Shown piece after piece: positions 11,728-23,433 of a stretch of 64,000 bases of DNA (its first letter is position 1; each line of letters begins with the position of its first letter). The position numbers and the translations under genes were made by a program. The notes under the pieces are model-generated. The model was not told the DNA's origin, did not search any database, and saw only the letters and a program-made list of their open reading frames with translations. This DNA is from Melastoma dodecandrum (taxonomy: Eukaryota; Streptophyta; Magnoliopsida; Myrtales; Melastomataceae), in assembly GCA_029817715.1 (NCBI GenBank), contig JARUPY010000164.1:2050001-2114000 (forward strand). Direction: 5' to 3'.

Positions 11728-12889
11728 TGTCACGTCGAAAACGTATTCACCACGCAAGTGCACGCGATCGTACAAGTAATAAAGTGTAAGTAAGATATCG
11801 TTCCCACGAGGACTGATCTGAATTTCTGTCAATTACCAAATTAACCAATCTCTATTATCCAACTAAGCGAGTTGAGAAATAATCTAACTAAGTGCAAAGC
11901 TAAAGAAAACGAGTAAGTAAATTGAATTAAAATTCAGATGAGAAAAGCACCTAGGGCGACGATTTCACCGGACACTTACTCGCAAATCATATCTCAATCA
12001 ACACGCTTAAAATGATCTGGTTGATAATCTGGAATTCGATTATCTCCCTACGCCCCTCCCGAGGTCATAAGAACGTACAACTCTGTAAATAGTAATCACT
12101 CTATTCCTAGGTAGATTAACTATCGAGTGCCCCTTACGAATCAATTCCAATTCGATTACCTAGGACGATTGGGTATATTCCTATCCCGCTCGTTAATAAA
12201 CCCGTCTTCCGACTAAGTTTACCCTAGGTTATTCCTATCCCCGTGCTTAATCTAGGATTCCCCTTCCGAGTTCACCTAAATTCACTATTCAATCCTATTG
12301 GTGATCAGGCAATAAGAAAGCATTAAGAACGAACAGAAATAATCAACCCAAAATCATTCAAGTATGTCAAAAGAGATAGACTCTTGACTAATCGTCAAGA
12401 TCCATCTTAACCCTAGGCAAAGAAATTTAGTTCATAGCCGAAATAAACGAAAGCATCAAATCCATTGTAGATAATGAAAACGACATAAAGGAAAACTAAA
12501 AGAAAAACTCCCAAAGTCTTTGTCGACGGCTCTCTGTAGTCGCCTCCCCCTCCCTCTAGGTAAAAATAAAATGTTTTTATATCCCCCCTAAACCTAGAGA
12601 ATCTTTAGAAAATAAGGAAAGAAAATCTTCTAATTTCTCCCCATCGTAGCTTTTGGTCTTGCAAGAGCATCCAGAGATCTTCCTTCTGCACGAAGTCTTC
12701 ATAATTACGCCGAGGTCCCCTTTTCTTCATATTTATCCTGAAATAAACCAGAAAACTCGGCAGTAATCTATTTCTCGGGAATAATGTGAAATAACTAGGA
12801 ATATTACGCAATAAACACAATATTTCATTAATCTAACAAAATCTAAGTAGGAAGTTGCCCTAAATAACTCTACTTTCATAGAGTTATCA
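11728..12889 (-). repeat. 3' LTR of element C
   Basis: The LTR is 1162 bp, from TGTCACGTCG to GAGTTATCA on the plus strand (sense TGATAACTC...GTGACA). Its right neighbour is the PPT. It pairs with 19875-21040, with a few dozen substitutions and small indels such as GTCGACGG/GTTGACGG near 12520. Confidence 0.92.
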
Positions 12890-12903
12890 CACCCCCAAAC
12901 CTG
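12890..12903 (-). other. Polypurine tract of element C
   Basis: The minus strand reads CAGGTTTGGGGGTG directly before the 3' LTR start TGATAAC. The same tract occurs in element A. Confidence 0.8.
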
Positions 12904-14457
12904 AATTTTGCTAGTCCCGAGCAAAGATAAAGAAAATAAAAATTAAAACACTCTCCTCGACTACCCCAAGTCAGTCAAACGTAGAAGCATCTTTTAGAAC
13001 ATTCTCAGAAATGGGTGCATCCTCCGCATGCATCTAGATTCCATTCACTACCGAACATGCTCAATTAAAGGCTTTAAAACATAATATCTTCATCCCAGCA
13101 GGTTGTACACTCAGCATTAATAAGCATACACTCCAAATAGCTCATGTCAACCAGTAACTCGCAAAGATCACCACAAACATCTCTATTCGTTCATCTCAGG
13201 TTTTCCGACTTTTTAAGAACTTCATCATTTTTTTTTCAGATTGCACGACTCTAAATGTTCATCTGATTCCGGCTAAAGCTTATATAGCAAGCTCTCGATC
13301 AATGACTCCCGACTCAGTTGAACCAGGGCATTAGGTGATAAAGCACCCCTCGGATCAATCACTCAAGCTCGCACGGAAGACTCCCACCACAAGCACATAT
13401 TCAGGTAATAACTTTTTTCTCTATTTTTTTCTTTTCTTTTTTTTTTAAACCTGAACATTGGTACTCAGAGCCTTGGCAACCTAATTTTTCTATCTTTTTT
13501 TTTTCTTTTTCTTTTTGCCGAGATCCCCACAGATGTCGTTTCAAGAGATAATTCAAGCTACTCTACTCACCACTAGTCACCATGCATTCTGAGGAGATGT
13601 AACCTGTTGCCGCTAAGCACACTTCCTACTGGGAGATCTTTTCAAAACTAAACGAAAAATTTTAGCATACTAAGCAAAGAATTTCATCTTTCCACACTTG
13701 AAGAATGCATCCCATATGCTCATCATTGAAAACAGACATTCCACATCGACTTCCTAAGGTTACGTTGAGGAAAAACGACCAAAAAGATGAAAAATAAGGC
13801 CTAGACATGACTCACCCTAAAAAGTCAATAACAAACAATCACCACACCACACCCCCAAACCTAATCAGAGCAACGTCCTCGGTGCTTAAGATAAGACGAG
13901 TAGGAAACGAGAGTACCAGGATATGTTGGTGACCAGGATGCGCCGATGTGTAGCTACAGACTGCCTCAGTGTATGACTAAACGGTATCATCGGAATCGGC
14001 ATCCTCGGTGGCTGTGGCTTGGGAAGGTGATGGCGGTGGCAGCAGCTCTAGCTTTTCCCTGTCACAAGAAAGAAAATGATTAGGGTTTGTCGAGTCAGAT
14101 GCCCAAATTCGTTTTATTATTTTATGTTTTTTTTTTTTTTTTTTTTATAATTCCGGTGCAGCTGCACGAGATTTTCGCGCAACTGCACAAAGTCTCTGTG
14201 CATTCTGTCTTCTGAGCGGTGCAGCTGCATGAGATTTTCGTGCAGCTGCACAGAGTTTCTGTGGATTTTATGCTCCCAGCGGTGCAGCTGCACGAGATTT
14301 TTCTGCAGTTGCACGATCTTGCTGCTTGCTCTTGCGTCCCCCGCTACCTTTTCACCTAATAAAACAAAAGAAATAAAAAACAAATAAAAGAAAATAACTT
14401 GGGTTGCCTCCCAAGAAGCGCTTGGTTTATAGTCTACGTCTCGACTCTTAATATCCA
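12904..14457 (-). other. Non-coding 3' region of element C with GCAGCTGCA repeats
   Basis: No protein domain is seen between the integrase stop and the PPT. The region has T-rich tracts (13435-13510 and 14128-14147). Three repeat units of about 63 bp lie at 14155-14320, each with two GCAGCTGCA-like palindromes followed by ACGAG, ACAGAG or similar. A 114-residue frame across the units (VQLHENLMQLHRSED type repeats) is most likely a by-product of the repeat. Confidence 0.7.
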
Positions 14458-16203
14458 TCACGCGTCTCTTAATGTTGCCGCAACAACTGTCCTTTCAACG
14501 TTTCCTCCCCAATAGTGTTTCAGCCTCTGTCCATTGACCTTGAATGTATGTTCTGAACTTGGATTTCGTATTTCTACGGCACCATAGGGGAATACCTGAA
14601 CTACCTGAAATGGTCCAGACCACCGTGATTTGAGCTTTCCTGGGAATAATCTTAGTCTGGAATTGAATAGCAATACTTGTTGTCCAGGCTCAAATTTCCG
14701 CTCAATGATCTTCTTATCATGCCACTGTTTCGTCTTCTCCTTATAGATCCTCGCGTTTTCATATGCTTGAAACCGAAATTCATCAAGTTCGTTCAATTGG
14801 AGCAACCTCTTCTGTCCAGCTTTCTCGAGATCAAAATTCAATTTCTTAATCGCCCAGAATGCTTTGTGCTCCAATTCCACCGGCAAGTGACATGCTTTCC
14901 CATAAACTAGCTTAAAAGGAGACATTCCAATTGGCGTTTTGTACGCTGTCCGATAAGCCCACAATGCATCCTCTAGCTTCAGTGCCCAATCCTTCCGTGA
15001 CGTGTTTACAGTTTTCTCGAGAATTCTCTTAATTTCTCGATTTGATACTTCCACTTGCCCACTAGTCTGAGGATGGTATGCTAGAGCAACCTTGTGATTT
15101 ATTCCATAATTGTTCAATAAATTGGCGACTTGTTTATTGCAAAAGTGAGATCCCCCATCACTGATGATTGCTCTTGGGGTACCGAACCTTGTAAACACCT
15201 GCTTCTTCAAAAACTCAACCACTGTTTTAGCCTCGTTAGTGGGTAAAGCTTTCGCTTCAACCCATTTAGATACGTAATCCACAGCAACTAAAATATAACG
15301 ATTTTTGAAAGACGAAACAAATGGTCCCATAAAATCAATACCCCAAACGTCGAAAATCTCTACCTCCAGAATGTTGTTTAAAGGCATTTTGTGTCGCCTT
15401 GATATGTTTCCCGTTCGTTGGCATCTGTCACATTTAGCAACAAAATTGTAAGCATCCTTAAATAAAGAAGGCCAAAAGAAACCTGACTGTAAAATTCGAG
15501 CAGCTGTTTTATCCCCTCCAAAATGTTCGCCGTAAGGTGATGAATGACATTGCCACAAAATTTGATCCCATTCCTCTTCAGGTATGCATCTTCTAAGAAT
15601 CTGATCTGCACATTGCTTGAACAAGAACGGTTCATCCCACACATAATTCTTAACATCATGTAAAAACTTCTTCTTTTGTTGCACATTCAAATCAGTGGGT
15701 ATGAAATTAGAAACAAGAAAATTCACAAAATCTGCATACCACGGAACTTGCGTGTGACTAACCGAGAGCAGCTGTTCATCGGGAAATGATTCATTTATAA
15801 CTACCTGGTTGAGCTTGATGTCGCTTTGACCATCTAACCTTGACAAGTGATCAGCTACTTGATTCTCTGTTCCTTTTCTGTCCTTGATTTCGAGATCGAA
15901 TTCTTGTAGTAAGAGAACCCATCTTATCAATCGTGGTTTTGCATCCTTCTTCTCAATCAAGTACTTGATTGCGGAGTGATCTGTAAACACTATGACTTTC
16001 GAACCCACAAGGTAAGATCGAAATTTATCGAAAGCAAATACGACAGCTAGTAGCTCCTTTTCAGTGGTCGTGTAATTTACCTGTGCATCGTCCAAAGTTC
16101 TACTAGCATAGTAAATCACATGAAAGACCTTATTCTTACGTTGCCCAAGCACAGCTCCTAAGGCATAGTCACTCGCATCGCACATCAATTCAAAAGGTAA
16201 AGT
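14458..16203 (-). pseudogene. RNase H and integrase of element C
   Basis: The frame of about 580 residues starts after the nonsense codon at 16204-16206. RNase H lies in residues 1-120 ([44 protein letters not shown]). The integrase zinc finger is at about residues 220-265 (H...H, CDRCQRTG). The DDE core follows with D in GIDFMGPF, D in [10 protein letters not shown] and E in GQVEVSNRE. The C-terminal part ends [14 protein letters not shown] and a short tail. All catalytic residues are present, so only the upstream stop prevents expression as part of gag-pol. Confidence 0.9.
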
Positions 16204-17925
16204 TCAATCAGGCACTATAACGATAGGTGCTGTAACTAACCTCTCTTTCAAATTTGTAAACGCTTCCATGCATGCTTTGTCGAAGTTGAAAGGTATGTCT
16301 TTCTCCAAAAGATTGCATAATGGTTTCGATATCTTGGAGAAATCCTTAATGAATCGCCTGTAAAAGCCAGCATGACCAAGAAAACTTCGGATAGCTCTTA
16401 CCGATGTTGGTGGGGATAACTTTTCGATGGTTTCAATCTTTGCTCTGTCAACTTCAATGCCCTTGCTCGACACCCTGTGACCAAGGACAATACCTTCTCG
16501 AACTATAAAGTGACACTTTTCCCAATTTAGGATTAGATTAGTCTTCTCACAACGTTCGAGTACACATGCAAGATTATGCAGGCAATTATCAAATGAGTCA
16601 CCAAAGACGGAAAAGTCATCCATAAAAATTTCTAAATATCGTTCTACCATGTCAGTGAAAATGGATGTCATGCATCGTTGGAATGTAGCAGGTGCATTAC
16701 ACAATCCAAATGGCATTCTACGAAAGGCGAACGTACCGTATGGACATGTGAAAGTCGTTTTCTCCTGATCTTTTGGTGCAATGGCAATCTGATTATATCC
16801 TGAATAACCATCGAGAAAACAATAATACTCCTTACCTGCCAATCTGTCCAACATCTGGTCGATGAATGGAAGCGGGTAGTGATCTTTTCTAGTTGCTTTG
16901 TTCAACTTCCGGTAGTCCATACATACCCTCCATCCCGTGACAGTGCGAGTAGGGATGAGTTCATTCTTCTCATTTGTCACAACTGTCATTCCGCCTTTCT
17001 TGGGAACACACTGTATAGGACTAACCCATGAGCTGTCAGAAATAGGATAGATGATACCTGCATCGAGCCACTTGATGATCTCCTTCTTTACAACCTCCTT
17101 CATGTTTGGGTTTAACCTCCGTTGATTCTCTATCGAAGGTTTGTGATCTTCCTCCAGGAGGATTTTATGCATGCAAATTGCTGGGCTGATTCCTTTGATA
17201 TCTGCAATAGTCCATCCTATTGCCCTCTTGTGTTCCCTCAAGATTCGAAGTAATTTCTCCTCCTGCAACTCCGTCAATTCTGCAGAAATAATCACAGGGA
17301 GTTGATTTGCGTTTTGGAGAAATGAATACCTCAAGTGGGTGGGTAAGGTTTTGAGCTCTAATTCTGGTGCTTCTATGATGGATGGTTTGATGGTCTTTTC
17401 TGGCATCTCCAATGGATCGAAAGCTCTCAGATCTCTAGGTATGTAAGATTTGCACTCCATCCAACCAATCATTTCCATAGTTTCTTCATCGCTAGTTGTT
17501 TCCTCAGAAGTTAATGCTAGCTCAAGCACATCGGTCGTCTTCAAAATAGTAACTTCTTCGGCTGTTATCCTGTCAATGATGTCAATAGAAAAACAATCAT
17601 CAGGTTCATTCGGACATTTCATTGCACGAAGAATATTAAATGTTACCTCCTCGTTATTAACCCTCATGGTTAACTCACCCTTTTGGACATCAATTAAAGT
17701 CCTACCTGTGGCTAGGAATGGTCTTCCAAGGATGATTGGTACTTCACGGTCCTCTTCAAAATCAAGCACGATAAAATCCGCGGGAAAAACAAATTTATCT
17801 ACCTTAACCAAAATATCCTCAATGATTCCCCTTGGAAAAGCAAGAGATCGGTCGGCTAATTGCAACATGACCGATGTAGGTTTTACTTCCCCTAAACACA
17901 ATTCGTAAAATATTGATAAAGGCAT
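16204..17925 (-). pseudogene. Protease end and reverse transcriptase of element C
   Basis: The frame begins with MPLSIFYELCLG, the second half of the protease (IILGRPFLATGRTLID). RT follows with ISPAICMHKILLEEDHKPS, VCMDYRKLNKATRKDHYPLP, FRRMPFGLCNAPATFQRC and the catalytic FMDD motif (EIFMDDFSVFG). It ends with the RT-RNase H connection ETIEKLSPPTSVRAIRSFLG and FKERLVTAPI-type sequence. The stop TGA replaces the usual Trp in the VPDW motif. The frame is otherwise intact over 573 residues. Confidence 0.9.
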
Positions 17926-18635
17926 TAAATTAACACTCCTCCAAGATCACACAATGCCTTACCGCTAAAATTTGAACCAATAGAACAAGGTATAGTGAAA
18001 CTACCTGGATCTTTCAGCTTTGGAGGTAACTTTTTCTGCAAAATAGCACTACATTCTTCAGTTAAAGCAACAGTCTCAAACTCACCGAGACGTCTCTTTT
18101 TAGATAATATATCTTTCATGAATTTAACGTAGCTCGGCATCTTCTCCAACGCTTCAGCAAAAGGTATGTTGATGTGTAGCTTTTTAAAGATTTCTAAGAA
18201 TTTCAGGAAATCCTTCTCATCATTCTGCTTTATAGCTCGCTGTGGAAAAGGAAGAGGTGGATATACGAGTTTATCTTTTCCATTAGAAGCATTTTCCATA
18301 CCTTCTTTTGGTTGAGAAAGTTGTTGGCTAGGCTGAGCAGAAGGTTCATTCCCTTTGTGCGTAACTTCTGGTGTAGTTGCAACGTCGTGCTTGAACTTTG
18401 AGGCTTCAGGAAGTGTTCTCCCATTCCGTAAAGTGATAGCTTGCACTTGTGCATTCCCGTCATTCCTTGGATTCACCTCAGTATTGCTCGGAAGAGTGCC
18501 TTGAGGTCGATTATTGATTGCTTGTGCCAATTGTCCGACTTGGGCTTCTAAACTCCGAAGTGAAGCCGATTGGTTCTGCAAAAGAGTGTCGGTTTTAGAA
18601 ATATATTTGACTAATAGTTCTTCAATACTTGACAT
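17925..18635 (-). pseudogene. Gag C-terminal spacer and protease start of element C
   Basis: The frame opens with MSSIEELLVKYISKTDTLL and a coiled linker (SLRSLEAQVGQLAQAINN). A Pro/Asn-rich linker, the ALEKMPSYVKFMKDILSKKR motif and the protease start SGKALCDLGG follow. The active site is normally DLGAS in Athila elements. Here one base is missing after DLG, which shifts the frame and ends it at 17925. The protein continues in another frame as MPLSIFYEL. Confidence 0.85.
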
Positions 18636-19747
18636 TTTCTCTTGCGGTTGTGGCTTTTGTTGATGAGCCCCTGGTGGAGGAGTTGGTTAGCCCCTGGTGG
18701 AGGAGTTGGTTTCACCGATTGTTGATTTCCCCACGAGAAATTCGGGTGGTTCCTCCATCCCGGATTGTAAGTGTTCGAAAAGGGGTTGTTCCTCGAGTTG
18801 GCTCCCAAGTAGTTGGCTGACTCGGCACCAGTAAAACATTGACCAGGAGCATGATTTTCTCCACACCTCTCACACGGATAATAAATGGGATGACTAGGAC
18901 CCTTTAATGCATTTAGCTCCCGAGTTAACGCATCCACTTTAGCATTGAGGGCAGCAACTTCATCAACTGAATGTACTCCAGCTACTCCTCGGGCACGCGA
19001 TACTCCATGACCGTTATTAGCCATCTGCTCGAATAGCTCCATTGCTTCCTCTGGCTGCTTGTTTAATATTGTTCCCCCTGCAGCTGCATCAATCGTTGAA
19101 CGAAGTGCATCAGTTAATCCATCATAAAAAATTTGTACCAGCATCCATTGAGGTATCTCGTGATGTGGGCACACTCGTAAAAATTCCTTAAATCTCTCCC
19201 ACGCCTCATAAAGTGACTCTGTTCCATGTTGTCGAAACGAAGTGATGTCATTCCGCATCTTGATAGTCTTGCTAGGTGGGAAATACTTTGATAGGAATTT
19301 TCCAGACATCTCTTCCCAGTTTGTGATGGACCCTTCTGGCAAAGAGTAGAGCCATGTTCGTGCTTTGTCCCTCAACGAGAATGGGAAGAGTCTCATCCGA
19401 ATGGCCTCGCTCGACACTCCATTATATCGAAAAGTGTCGCAAATTTCCAGAAAGTTGGTGATGTGCCCATGTGGATCCTCCAATGGAGATCCTTCGAAAC
19501 TCGAATTTTGTAGCATGGTGATAACCGCCGGTTTGATTTCAAATGTGTTGGCTTGGATGGTCGGCTTCACTATGCTAGAGCGTTCATGCACATGGGGCTG
19601 GGCATAATCCCGCATGATTCTCGGTTTAACGTCTTGATTGTTGTTCTCCATTGTTTGTCGGCGTGTGGCTTCCTTTTGCTCTCTTAGTCGTAACCGAAAG
19701 GTTCTTTCTATTTCGGGATCAAAAGGAACCAATTCCCTACTGCGCAT
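18611..19747 (-). pseudogene. gag of element C
   Basis: The likely start is MRSRELVPFDPEIERTF at 19747, although the frame is open to 19780. The capsid region includes FEGSPLEDPHGHITNFLEIC, LFPFSLRDKARTWLYSLP and YEAWERFKEFLRVCPHH, typical of Athila/Tat gag (retrotrans_gag). A CERCGENHAPGQC knuckle is near residue 300. The frame ends early because a 23 bp tandem duplication at 18666-18711 shifts it into a short tail. The spacer and protease resume in another frame. Confidence 0.88.
18666..18711. repeat. 23 bp tandem duplication inside gag of element C
   Basis: The unit AGCCCCTGGTGGAGGAGTTG plus GTT occurs twice back to back. As 23 is not a multiple of three, the duplication alone explains the frameshift between the gag frame and the downstream spacer/protease frame. 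Confidence 0.9.
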
Positions 19748-19850
19748 ACAACGTTGAAATTTTTCCTGCAAGTAAATCAAAAATCAAGATTAAAGCTGAA
19801 TTAATAAAGATCTGATTAAAAATAATATTAGCTGAAAATCTAGAAAACAG

Positions 19851-19868
19851 TCCCCGGAAACGGCGCCA
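19851..19868 (-). other. Primer binding site of element C (tRNA-Asp type)
   Basis: The minus strand reads TGGCGCCGTTTCCGGGGA, six bases inside the 5' LTR end at 19875. This differs at one base from the TGGCGCCGTTGCCGGGGA form recalled for Athila PBS sites matching tRNA-Asp. Confidence 0.85.
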
Positions 19869-19874
19869 AAAACT

Positions 19875-21040
19875 TGTCACGTCGAAAACGTATTCACCAC
19901 GCAAGTGCACGCGATCGTACAAGTAATAAAGTGTAAGTAAGATATCGTTCCCACGAGGACTGATCTGAATTTCTTCCAATTATCAAATTAACCAATCTCT
20001 ATTATCCAACTAAACGAGTTGAGAAATAATCTAACTAAATGCAAAGCTAAAGAAAACGAGTAAGTAAATTGAATTAAAATTCAGATGAGAAAAGCACCTA
20101 GGGCGACGATTTCACCGGATAATTAATCGCAAGTCATATCTCAATCAACACGCTTAAAATGATCTGGTTGATAATCTGGAATTCGGTTATCTTCCTACGC
20201 CCCTCCCGAGGTCATAAGAACGTACAACTCTGTAAATAGTAATCACTCTATTCCTAGGTAGATTAACTATCGAGTGCCCCTTAAGAATCAATTCCAATTC
20301 GATTACCTAGGACGATTGGGTATATTCCTATCCCGCTCGTTAATAAACCCGTCTTCCGACTAAGTTTACCCTAAGTTATTCCTATTCCCGTGCTTAATCT
20401 AGGATTCCCCTTCCGAGTTCACCTAAATTCACTATTCAATCCTATTGGTGATCAGGCAATAAGAAAGCATTAAGAACGGACAGGAATAATCAACCCAAAA
20501 TCATTTAAGTGTATCAAAAGAGATAGACTCTTGACTAATCGTCAAGATCCATCTTAACCCTAGGCAAAGAAAATTAGTTCATAGCCGAAATAAACGAAAG
20601 CATCAGATCCATCGTAAACAATGAAAACGACATAAAGGAAAACTAAAAGAAAAACTCCCAAAGTCTTTGTTGACGGCTCTCTGTAGTCGCCTCCCCCTCT
20701 TTCCCTCTAGGTAAAAATAAAATGTTTTTATATCCCCCCTAAACCTAGAGAATCTTTAGAAAATAAGGAAAGAAAATCTTCTAATTTCTCCCCATCGTAG
20801 CTTTAGGTCTTGCAAGAGCATCCAGAGATCTTCCTTCTGCACGAAGTCTTCATAATTACGCCGAGGTCCCCTTTTCTTCATATTTATCCTGAAATAAACC
20901 AGAAAACTCGGCAGTAATCTATTTCTCGGGAATAATGTGAAATAACTAGGAATATTACGCAATAAACACAATATTTCATTAATCTAACAAAATCTAAGTA
21001 GGAAGTTGCCCTAAATAACTCTACTTTCATAAAGTTATCA
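19875..21040 (-). repeat. 5' LTR of element C
   Basis: The 1166 bp LTR has plus-strand ends TGTCACGTCG and AAAGTTATCA. It is flanked on the right by the TSD GCGTT (21041-21045) and on the left by leader and PBS. It carries the promoter and R/U5 in the minus orientation. Confidence 0.92.
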
Positions 21041-21066
21041 GCGTTACATATGCCCTCCTCAGACAT
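21041..21066 (-). pseudogene. gag start of element E, cut off by element C
   Basis: ATG at 21064-21066 opens MSEEGICNA on the minus strand. The frame then crosses the TSD and continues, after skipping element C, with VRNSPPRDEELQ at 11727. The upstream in-frame stop is close, so this ATG is the probable gag start of element E. Confidence 0.75.
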
Positions 21067-21428
21067 CCTACGATCACAACAATTGCATCATCAGTCCAAG
21101 TATTATGCCATTCACACATAATACTACATCAACGGAAGTATGAAAAACCATATAGGTTTGCTCAATACCAAGCACACGATCCTTCAATTCCGAGCAATCG
21201 ACATTTACCTTCTTAACGCAACATTCATATACTCAACTTTTCAACTTCATTATGCAGAAATCAGTTGTATTTCTGGTCACTCATTTATTTCCCGAGAAGT
21301 GACTGTAACTCGTCAAATAAGTTTGACCAACTCACACGTATGTTCCCCCGCTTAACTACTTTTTCCTGAGTCCAAAACCGTCTCGTTTATATTCTAAATA
21401 TTCAACTATATTACTCCGAGCTTAACCC
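21067..21428 (-). other. 5' leader of element E
   Basis: This is non-coding sequence between the PBS and the gag ATG of element E. No further motif is seen. Confidence 0.6.
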
Positions 21429-21440
21429 GCTCTGATACCA
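21429..21440 (-). other. Primer binding site of element E (tRNA-iMet)
   Basis: The minus strand reads TGGTATCAGAGC, complementary to the 3' end of initiator tRNA-Met, two bases from the LTR end at 21443. Chromoviruses and many copia elements use this primer. Confidence 0.9.
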
Positions 21441-21442
21441 CT

Positions 21443-23419
21443 TGAAAGGATCTCATCACTTTTATTCTATTTTGAAATAGCGGAAGTCACATTGAGCTAC
21501 TAATGTCCGTAAGATCTCTTATTTCAACACCTGGATGCAATTAAATCAGGGAACACAAAAGAAAGTTGTTAGTAAAATACCAAGTACGGTACCTCCCTAT
21601 ATTTTTTTAGTTCCAATTGTCTCCCTCCTAAATGATGACCCCTTTTTTATAGACTATTAGCCCTCCCTTAATTCCTCCAAATAAGTAGTTGTAATGGCGA
21701 TTAGATGGCTATGTAATGTCCTGGATAAGTCTACAACTCCCGAAGTATATGAGAGACGACCTTTCGGGAGGCTTAAGATCTTACAGTCAATCTATAATGG
21801 ATAAGTTCCCCAAAGTCTCTGAGAGTCAAACTCACCACAAGTCTACGAGCCCACCATATGTCTACGTACTCACCAAGTCTAAGAGCTCATCACATCCTTA
21901 GTAAGCATCATCCGCTCTTCGGCATCCTCCTAACGATGTTCACACCTCAAAATGGTTAATCACGCTCCCAAGTGTCTTTTGGGTACTCCCACCCGACGTT
22001 AGTCCCTTTGGATTATCCCATCTAACCTTATTCTACGACTCCGACACATATCGTCAGATTACCAATCGTACGGAAATTTCACTTTTCACTCATGAATCAG
22101 CATTCGGCGACATCGCTCTCCGTCCCGCACAGGCCGTTCCTCCCTACGAATCTCCTTTCAGTTTCTTCCGCGATCACGGACACAATCCACCTGCTCACAT
22201 CGCCCGTGAACCTTTCTGTTCGCATTTCATTCCGAAAAATTGTCCAGCCCATTTGCTTCGTTCCGTCCTCAAGACTGTCGACGATTTTACCCAGGAACGG
22301 ATTCTCTACGAATTCACACGGCCACGGATCCTTCCATCCGGCATGTCATCCACGGTTATTCTCACCCGTGCATCGTTCCGGGCGATCATTTCCGCCCCAA
22401 TCATTCCAGTTTAATTCCGATCGAGCTTGATCTCGAAGATACAACCGTCCAACAACGTCCTTTCTGACCCAATTCGTCAACAGAGAAAAGGCAGCCAACC
22501 AATTAAGGTTGAAATTTCTAATTTCCATTATCTGGCCATGGGTCACGGGAGAAATCCTTCTCGTAAGGCCCAAAAGCGCACTCACCGTTCTACCATTCAA
22601 AGACCGGGCTTATGCAGGGATGGACAATCGTAGAGTAGCAGACGGCGCGACCCACGAAATCAATGGACAACTCACAGTCACTACCGGGGCCAGACTTACC
22701 CAAGCAAGACGACGTCGACACCACGGAAGGAAAAAGGGGGAACGAGGAAAGGAACGAGGAAGAACAGACAAGGGGGGAGTAGGAACCGCACGTCTTTCCA
22801 CTTCCTCTGCAAAACACTTCAAGTTCTCGACGTCTCCAAACAATTTCGCTTCGGGTTGGATGCTTTAACACGTCCCTTTCTCGAGGTTCCGCGCGGAAAT
22901 CCACTCTCGACGTCATCATGTTCACCCTTCTCTGTTTCCTTCTTGCCTTCTTTTCTTCCTCACCTTCCTCTCCTCCCGCTTCCTTTTTCACAATCCCCCT
23001 TTTCATTAAGAAATCTTTCCTTTTTATTAAGTCACCGCTCTGCTCTTTTTTCTCACATGGGCTTAGTGTCCCTTAATGATAGCCAGGGTCCAACCATTTT
23101 CTCATTTCAATGACACATCCGAGGACATCTTCTGTATATCCCATAGTTTGGTGGCCTGGTCTTTCCCGTTAGAGATAAGGTATTGGACATCTCCGTGACT
23201 GTCAATAAATGTAACCCCTTCGAGATGTCCCACTAAAACACCTGCAGCTTTCCCTCTTGAAACAAAGCAACGCCGGTCCCAGACCTACAGTTAACCTTAT
23301 CAAACAGTCCCCAACATGATCACAAAACCAGAAATTTTACTACAACTCTTTGGTAAGTCATCGAGTGATACATAACCTTTCGTTGACAATTTATAATTAT
23401 AAAATTTCGGATCATTACA
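21443..23419 (-). repeat. 5' LTR of element E (Del/Tekay-like)
   Basis: The 1977 bp LTR has plus-strand ends TGAAAGGATC and GGATCATTACA. In sense it starts TGTAATGATCCGAAATTTTA, a start typical of Del/Tekay LTRs. The PBS lies on its left and a polypurine-like tract directly on its right, which is unusual (see findings). Several ORFs of 60-140 codons within it are compositional (T/C-rich) and not supported as genes. Confidence 0.75.
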
Positions 23420-23433
23420 TTTCCCCCTCATTC
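23420..23433 (-). other. Polypurine-tract-like motif next to the LTR of element E
   Basis: The minus strand reads GAATGAGGGGGAAATG immediately before TGTAATGATCC. A purine run in this position normally marks the 3' end of an internal region. It implies that sequence to the right was once internal to a related element using this LTR as its 3' LTR. Confidence 0.55.

Larger units (their letters stand above)
11728..21040 (-). mobile_element. Complete Athila-like gypsy element C
   Basis: The 9313 bp element has LTRs at 11728-12889 and 19875-21040, a tRNA-Asp type PBS, gag, protease, RT, RNase H, integrase, a 1.5 kb 3' non-coding region and a PPT. The target duplication GCGTT is at 11723-11727 and 21041-21045. 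Removing the element and one TSD copy restores the gag frame of element E. The LTRs differ at roughly 25-30 sites by eye, so it is neither very young nor ancient. Three lesions break the polyprotein: a 23 bp duplication, a one-base deletion and a nonsense codon. It could only be mobilised in trans. Confidence 0.92.

Noticed and set aside
14117..14461. ORF with QLHENLMQLHRSEDRMH repeats
   Set aside because: It is a translation of the GCAGCTGCA repeat units in a non-coding part of element C; the end is a poly-A-encoded Lys run.
17450..17908. 152-codon plus-strand ORF
   Set aside because: It lies antisense to the well-supported protease/RT frame of element C and has a Ser-rich shadow composition.
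21429..21440. tRNA-Met-like sequence here and at 56861-56872
   Set aside because: Only the 12-base complement of the tRNA 3' end is present next to LTRs. These are primer binding sites, not tRNA genes.
22590..23113. Several overlapping ORFs in the LTR of element E
   Set aside because: They are open on both strands because of T/C-rich composition and contain no domain.
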